In this document: positions 59,672 to 64,000 of the stretch, in pieces
Layout of the letters: each line of letters begins with the position of its first letter
Position numbering within the stretch: the first letter of the stretch is position 1
NCBI GenBank assembly: GCA_029203105.1
Contig: CP119318.1
Span: forward strand, 4,540,501 to 4,604,500
DNA from: Candidatus Kaistia colombiensis
GTDB taxonomy: Bacteria; Pseudomonadota; Alphaproteobacteria; Rhizobiales; Kaistiaceae
Reading direction: 5' to 3'
Length of the DNA: 64,000 nt
The notes under the pieces: generated by a model
What the model was told of the DNA's origin: nothing
What the model saw: only the letters and a program-made list of their open reading frames with translations
Database searches by the model: none
Made by a program: the position numbers and the translations under genes

Positions 59672-60715
59672 ATGCCATCACCCAAGTCATTGCCGATCCT
59701 CGACATCTCAAGACTCGACGGAAGTCCGGATGAACGAAACGCCTTTCTGGATGAACTTCGCGAAACTGCGCGGGATGTCGGATTTTTTTACCTGATCGGA
59801 CACGGAATCTCGGATTTTCTTCTCCGCGACATCGTTTCGCTGGCGCGGCGCTTCTTCGCGCTGCCGGATGCCGAGAAGCTGGCGATCGAGATGGTGAACT
59901 CGCCGCATTTCCGAGGCTATACGCGCGCCGGGCTGGAAATCACGCGCGGCCAGGCCGACTGGCGCGAGCAGATCGATTTCTCCTCCGAGCGCGTGGTGCT
60001 TCCGCGCGAGCCGGGCACGCCCGACTGGGCGCGGCTGCAGGGGCCGAACCAGTGGCCGGCGGCTTTGCCGGAGCTGAAGCCGACCGTGCTCGAATGGCAG
60101 AGCCAGCTGACCGGGCTCGGCATCCGCGTGCTCGAAGCCTTCGCCCTGGCGCTCCGCCAGGACAAGGACGTGTTTTCGCCGATCTACGAGACGGGCGCGA
60201 TCCAGCACATCAAGCTGATCCGCTATCCCGGCCGCGACGCCACCGGCGGCGACCAGGGCGTCGGCGCGCACAAGGATGGCGGCTTCCTGACGCTGCTGCT
60301 GCAGGACGTGCAGGGCGGCTTGCAGGTCGAGGCCGATGACGGCAGCTGGATCGATGCACCGCCGATCCCTGGCACCTTCATCGTCAATATCGGCGAAGTG
60401 CTCGAAATGGCCTCGAACGGCTTTTTGCGCGCGACGGTGCACCGTGTCGCCACGCCGCCGGCCGGCAAGGACCGTCTCTCGGTCGCCTTCTTCCTGGGCG
60501 CAGCCCTCGACGCGACGATCCCGCTGCTCGATCTCGACGCTGACCTCGCCGCGCAGGCGCTCGGACCCACCGCCGACCCGCTGAACCCGCTCTTCCGCGA
60601 AATTGGCCAGAACTATCTGAAGGGCCGCCTGCGCTCGCATCCCGACGTGGCCGAGCGCCACTACGCCGACCTGCTCGGACCAGCCGCCAAGCGCGAGCCC
60701 GCCTCGGCCTACTAG
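59672..60715 (+). CDS. isopenicillin N synthase-like Fe(II)/2-oxoglutarate-dependent oxygenase
   Basis: 347 residues. N-terminal DIOX_N pattern (PILDISRL, DVGFFYLIGHGI). Iron ligands His200 and Asp202 in GVGAHKDGGFLTLLLQD and His257 in RATVHRV; the Arg268-x-Ser270 motif (DRLSVAFF) for 2-oxoglutarate follows. The C-terminus shows FREIGQNYLKGRLRSHPDV. Members oxidise very diverse small molecules. Here the gene begins a cluster with a sulfhydrylase and a sulfonate-type ABC transporter, so cleavage or oxidation of an organosulfur compound is a reasonable guess, in the way TauD (a different subfamily) releases sulfite. Confidence 0.88.
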   Translation: MPSPKSLPILDISRLDGSPDERNAFLDELRETARDVGFFYLIGHGISDFLLRDIVSLARRFFALPDAEKLAIEMVNSPHFRGYTRAGLEITRGQADWREQIDFSSERVVLPREPGTPDWARLQGPNQWPAALPELKPTVLEWQSQLTGLGIRVLEAFALALRQDKDVFSPIYETGAIQHIKLIRYPGRDATGGDQGVGAHKDGGFLTLLLQDVQGGLQVEADDGSWIDAPPIPGTFIVNIGEVLEMASNGFLRATVHRVATPPAGKDRLSVAFFLGAALDATIPLLDLDADLAAQALGPTADPLNPLFREIGQNYLKGRLRSHPDVAERHYADLLGPAAKREPASAY

Positions 60716-60753
60716 CCCCTTCCCAAAATCCCCTCGGCATCCGGAGACGCACC

Positions 60754-62064
60754 ATGACCTTCCAGCCGACCCAGTTTGAGACCAAACGGTTCGAGACCCT
60801 CGCCGTGCATGGTGGCGCCTATCGCGCCGATCCGGCGACGGGGGCCGTCGCCGTGCCGATCTACCAGTCGACCTCGTTCCAGTTCCAGGATACCGACCAC
60901 GCCGACCGGCTCTTCGCCCTCGATGAGGTCGGCTACATCTATTCCCGCGTCGGCAACCCGACGCAGGATGCGCTGGAACAGCGGATCGCGGCGATCGAGG
61001 GCGGCGTCGCGGCGCTGGCGCTCGCGTCGGGCCAGGCGGCTTCCGCCTATTCGATCCTCAACCTGACCCGGCCGGGCGACAACATTGTCGCCTCGACGGC
61101 GATCTATGGCGGTACCTTCGCGCTGTTCAACGCGACGCTGAAAAATCTCGGTGTAGAGACTCGCTTCGTCGATCCGTCCGATCCGGAGAATTTCCGCCGC
61201 GCCACCGACGGCCGCACCCGCGCCTACTACGCGGAATCGCTGCCCAATCCGCGGCTCGAAGTATTCCCGATCGCCGAGGTCGCCGCCATCGGGCGCGGGC
61301 TGGGCGTGCCGCTGATCGTCGACAACACCGCCGCCCCGCTCACCATCCGCCCGCTCGATCATGGCGCGGCGATCGTCGTCTATTCGGCGACGAAATATAT
61401 CGGCGGCCATGGCACGACGATCGGCGGCTTGATCATCGATGGCGGCAATTTCCCTTGGGGCCAGCACCCCGAGCGCTTCCCCAATCTGCATGAGCCGGAT
61501 GCGAGCCATCATGGCGCGACCTGGCTCGACAAGGCGAAGGCGTTCGGCCCGGTGGCGTATGTGCTGCGCGCCCGCGCCGTGCTGTTGCGCGATATCGGCG
61601 CCGCGCTGTCGCCCTTCTCCGCCTTCCAGTTCATTCAGGGGCTGGAGACGCTGCCGCTGCGCATCCGCCAGCACAATGAAAACGCCATCAAGGTGGCGAA
61701 CTTCCTGAACGTCCATCCCAAGGTCGAGAAGGTGATCTTCCCCGGCCTGCAGAGCGGCGTCGCCAAGGAGCGTGCCGATCGCTATCTGCGCGGCGGACAA
61801 GGCGCGCTGGTCGGCTTCGAGGTCAAGGGCGGCCGTGATGCCGGGCGCGCCTTCATCAACGCGCTGCGGCTGTTCTATCACGTCGCCAATATCGGCGATG
61901 CGCGCTCGCTCGCGATCCATCCTTCGACGACGACCCATTCCCAGCTGTCGGTCGAAGACCAGCTCGCCAGCGGCGTGACGCCTGGATACGTCCGCCTCTC
62001 GATCGGCATCGAGCATCCCGACGACATCATCGCCGACCTCGCCCAGGCGCTCGATCGCGCCTGA
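60754..62064 (+). CDS. metY: O-acetylhomoserine sulfhydrylase (aminocarboxypropyltransferase)
   Basis: 436 residues, Cys/Met metabolism PLP enzyme of the MetY length (other family members are about 390). N-terminal FETLAVHGGAYRADPATGA, SRVGNPTQDALEQRIAAIEG, PLP lysine at 214 in YSATKYIGGHGT with Asp190 in LIVDNTAAP. The C-terminal LSIGIEHPDDIIADLAQAL is standard. It makes homocysteine from O-acetylhomoserine and sulfide, or a related substitution with a thiol. It stands between the oxygenase (38 bp) and the transporter genes (26 bp). Confidence 0.92.
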   Translation: MTFQPTQFETKRFETLAVHGGAYRADPATGAVAVPIYQSTSFQFQDTDHADRLFALDEVGYIYSRVGNPTQDALEQRIAAIEGGVAALALASGQAASAYSILNLTRPGDNIVASTAIYGGTFALFNATLKNLGVETRFVDPSDPENFRRATDGRTRAYYAESLPNPRLEVFPIAEVAAIGRGLGVPLIVDNTAAPLTIRPLDHGAAIVVYSATKYIGGHGTTIGGLIIDGGNFPWGQHPERFPNLHEPDASHHGATWLDKAKAFGPVAYVLRARAVLLRDIGAALSPFSAFQFIQGLETLPLRIRQHNENAIKVANFLNVHPKVEKVIFPGLQSGVAKERADRYLRGGQGALVGFEVKGGRDAGRAFINALRLFYHVANIGDARSLAIHPSTTTHSQLSVEDQLASGVTPGYVRLSIGIEHPDDIIADLAQALDRA

Positions 62065-62090
62065 CACGCCACCCCTTTCAGGACATTGCC

Positions 62091-63125
62091 ATGAGCATTC
62101 TCGACGGAAAGAAGCCTTCGCTGTTCGGTCGCCGCATCTCGCGACGCACCGCCCTGACCGGGGGCGGCGTGCTGGCTGGCGCGGCGTTCCTCGGCGTTGC
62201 CCCGAGCTTTTCGGCCCGCGCCGGCAATCGCACCAAGATCCGCCTCGCCTGGACCGAGTTCGCCGCCTGCCATTCGCCGATCGCCTTCGGCGTCGCCAAG
62301 GGCATCTATGACAAGCACGACCTCGACATCGAGCTGTTCTACCAGGGCGCCAGCGGCCAGACGCTGGTGCAGTCGCTGGCAACCGGCAAGGCCGATGCCG
62401 GCGCCGGCCTGCTGCTCGACTGGATCAAGCCGCTGGAGCAGGGGCTCGACGTCAAGCTGTTCGTCGGCTCGCATGGCGGCTGCACGCGCCTGTTGGCCTC
62501 GAAGGCCTCCGGCATCACCACGCTGGAAGGGCTGAAGGGCAAGACCATCGTCAGCTATGACCCGGCCAGCCCGCCGAAGCATTCGTTCCAGATCGCGCTC
62601 GCCCGTGCCGGCATCGACCCCGAGCAGGACGTCAACTGGAAGGCGGTGCCGTTCGATCTCGTCGGCGCGACGGTCGATCGCGGCGAGGCCGATGCGCTCG
62701 CCCATCTCGATCCCTGGGCCTATTCGCTGAAGAAGAAATACGACTTGGTCGAGATTGCCAACACCCAGACCGGCATCTTCGCCGACAAGGTATGCTGCGT
62801 GCTGGGCGTCAACGGCCCGTTCCTGGAAGCAAACCGCGACGCCGTCCGTCGACTGGCCGAGGCCAATATCGAGATCCACGAATATACCGGCAAGCATCCG
62901 GAAGAAGTGGCGCGCTGGTATCTCGAAAACCTGAAGCCGGATCTGGCGCTGGCCGATCTCTCCGACGATCTCGGCTCCTTCGTCTACCACATCCACCCGA
63001 TCGGCCCGGAACTGGTCCAGCAGGTGAAATGGGCGGCCGAGGATCTGCAGCTCATCAAGGTGATTGACGCCTCGACCGATCCGGCCGAACTGGCGCAGCG
63101 CGTCACCGCCAACCTGCTCGCCTGA
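62091..63125 (+). CDS. ABC transporter substrate-binding protein, SsuA/aliphatic sulfonate type
   Basis: 344 residues. A Tat-type signal (GRRISRRTALTGGGVLAGAA) with the twin arginine; then an NMT1/THI5-like SBP domain: IRLAWTEFAACHSPIAFGVA, GIYDKHDLDIELFYQGASGQ, GLKGKTIVSYDPASP. SsuA-family proteins bind sulfonates, sulfate esters, nitrate or taurine; the metY and oxygenase neighbours favour an organosulfur ligand. Followed after 8 bp by the permease. Confidence 0.9.
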   Translation: MSILDGKKPSLFGRRISRRTALTGGGVLAGAAFLGVAPSFSARAGNRTKIRLAWTEFAACHSPIAFGVAKGIYDKHDLDIELFYQGASGQTLVQSLATGKADAGAGLLLDWIKPLEQGLDVKLFVGSHGGCTRLLASKASGITTLEGLKGKTIVSYDPASPPKHSFQIALARAGIDPEQDVNWKAVPFDLVGATVDRGEADALAHLDPWAYSLKKKYDLVEIANTQTGIFADKVCCVLGVNGPFLEANRDAVRRLAEANIEIHEYTGKHPEEVARWYLENLKPDLALADLSDDLGSFVYHIHPIGPELVQQVKWAAEDLQLIKVIDASTDPAELAQRVTANLLA

Positions 63126-63133
63126 GCCTCCCG

Positions 63134-64000
63134 ATGGCGGACACCACGCAGACGGCCGGAGGCGCGCTCGCGGCTTCGGCATTCCTTGGCGACGTCTGGC
63201 GCAACGGCCTGCTGGCGGCGGCAAGCTGGCTGCTGGCGGCGGCCGTCGCCGTTGGCTTCACCGATGTCGTGCCCTGGGGGCAGACGCAGCTGTTCGCGCT
63301 GCTGCTGGTGATCGGCGCCGGCGCGTTCATCGTGCTCGCCTTCACCGTCCACCGCCTCGGTGGCATCGGTCACCCCATCGTCCATTACGGCCCGTGGTGG
63401 ATCGCGCTCGGCCTGTGGTTCACGCTCTGGGAAATCTCGACTGCCAAGCTCGGCTGGCTACCAAAACCGTTCTTCTCGCCGCCGCAGGGGCTGCTGCATG
63501 TCTATCTGACCGATTGGGACCGGCTCCTTGTCTGCGTACTCTATTCGCTGCGCCTTTGGGGGCTCGGCTTTTTCTCCGGCATTGCCGTCGGATTTGTCGT
63601 CGGCGTCGCGCTCGGTTGGTCGAAGCGCTTCAGCTATTGGGGTATGCCGATCTTGAAGCTGATCGGCCCGGTGCCGGCAAGCGCCTGGATCCCGAGCGCC
63701 TTCTTCGTCTTCCCGACCACTTTCGGCGCCTCGATCTTCCTGGTGGCGCTGGCCTCCGGCATCCCCGTCATCATCCTGACTGCTTCCGGCGTCGCCTCGG
63801 TCAACCGCTCGTTCTATGACGTCGCCCGCACGCTCGGCGCCGATCGTCGCTTCCTCGTGCTGAAGGTGGCGATCCCGGCCGCCCTGCCGAACGTCTTCGT
63901 CGGCCTGTTCATGGGGCTCTATTCCTCCTTCGCCGTCCTCGTCATCGCCGAGATGCTGGGCGCCAAGTACGGGCTCGGCTGGTACCTGCAGTTCCAGACC
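63134..64000 (+). CDS. ABC transporter permease, SsuC/TauC type (partial, runs off the right edge)
   Basis: 289 codons from ATG 63134 are open to the window end. Two extra helices at the N-terminus (about residues 22-75) precede the usual SsuC part: TWDRLLVC-like DWDRLLVCVLYSLRLWGLGF, LKLIGPVPASAWIPSAFFVF, and the EAA loop DVARTLGADRRFLVLKVAIP, which contacts the ATPase. The matching ATPase gene is expected just to the right. It imports the ligand captured by the protein encoded upstream. Confidence 0.9.
   Translation, partial: MADTTQTAGGALAASAFLGDVWRNGLLAAASWLLAAAVAVGFTDVVPWGQTQLFALLLVIGAGAFIVLAFTVHRLGGIGHPIVHYGPWWIALGLWFTLWEISTAKLGWLPKPFFSPPQGLLHVYLTDWDRLLVCVLYSLRLWGLGFFSGIAVGFVVGVALGWSKRFSYWGMPILKLIGPVPASAWIPSAFFVFPTTFGASIFLVALASGIPVIILTASGVASVNRSFYDVARTLGADRRFLVLKVAIPAALPNVFVGLFMGLYSSFAVLVIAEMLGAKYGLGWYLQFQT

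Noticed and set aside
1..64000. tRNA, rRNA, riboswitch or CRISPR array
   Set aside because: No tRNA cloverleaf with a GTTCGA-type T-loop, no rRNA-like stretch, no regularly spaced repeats and no known riboswitch core were found by reading. A dedicated scan (tRNAscan, Rfam) could still reveal short elements.

Overview
This 64 kb window is GC-rich chromosomal DNA from an alphaproteobacterium, most likely of the order Hyphomicrobiales. The evidence is protein-level similarity (bo3 quinol oxidase, Inh/Omp19-type inhibitor, HutC-type regulator, two RND pumps) and an intergenic repeat near 57.54-57.65 kb that resembles elements I remember from Hyphomicrobiales genomes. I see no rRNA, tRNA, CRISPR, transposase or phage genes. 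Many genes are coupled by ATGA overlaps.

Layout. 0-2.1 kb: an alpha/beta hydrolase (cut by the edge) and a GMC oxidoreductase. 2.4-8 kb: cyoABCD, encoding a bo3-type quinol oxidase, then a flavoprotein disulfide reductase. 8-16.1 kb: an intact RND pump with its adaptor, a HAD phosphatase, a DUF3302/HlyD pair like E. coli YiaW/YiaV, and a DsbA-like protein. 16.2-47.4 kb: a large accessory catabolic region. 47.5-56.9 kb: a second RND system (MdtABC type plus outer-membrane factor) whose first three genes carry many frameshifts. 57-59.4 kb: small secreted and envelope proteins around the repeat. 59.7-64 kb: a sulfur-acquisition-like cluster (Fe(II)/2OG-type oxygenase, O-acetylhomoserine sulfhydrylase, SsuA- and SsuC-like transport), running off the right edge.

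The most interesting part is 17.4-47.4 kb. Five copies of the palindrome ATTTGTCCGGACAAAT (one with a mismatch) lie exactly at the promoters of a set of divergent operons: a dipeptide-type ABC transporter operon reading left (with GMC dehydrogenases, SDRs, ETF and a crotonase), an SDR/PuuE-like hydrolase/PrpD operon, a CitE/MaoC/acyl-CoA dehydrogenase/CaiB/CaiB operon, and a divergent pair consisting of a CoA-transferase plus GntR regulator operon and a PrpD/ligase/amidase/GAF/acyl-CoA dehydrogenase operon. The GntR (HutC-type) protein is the obvious owner of the sites. Together this looks like one substrate-inducible regulon that imports a compound, oxidises alcohol groups, hydrolyses amide or cyclic amide bonds, makes CoA thioesters and degrades them by beta-oxidation-like steps and an aldol-type lyase. 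I cannot name the substrate.

Sequence quality matters. Single-base indels cluster in etfA (about 18.5-18.85 kb) and in mdtA/B/C (47.8-52.9 kb). A perfect 71-bp tandem duplication breaks the ABC substrate-binding gene (28.82-28.96 kb), and a G6 run joins an ABC ATPase to a GMC dehydrogenase (24.49 kb). Undoing each lesion restores well-conserved protein, so assembly error is at least as likely as true gene decay.
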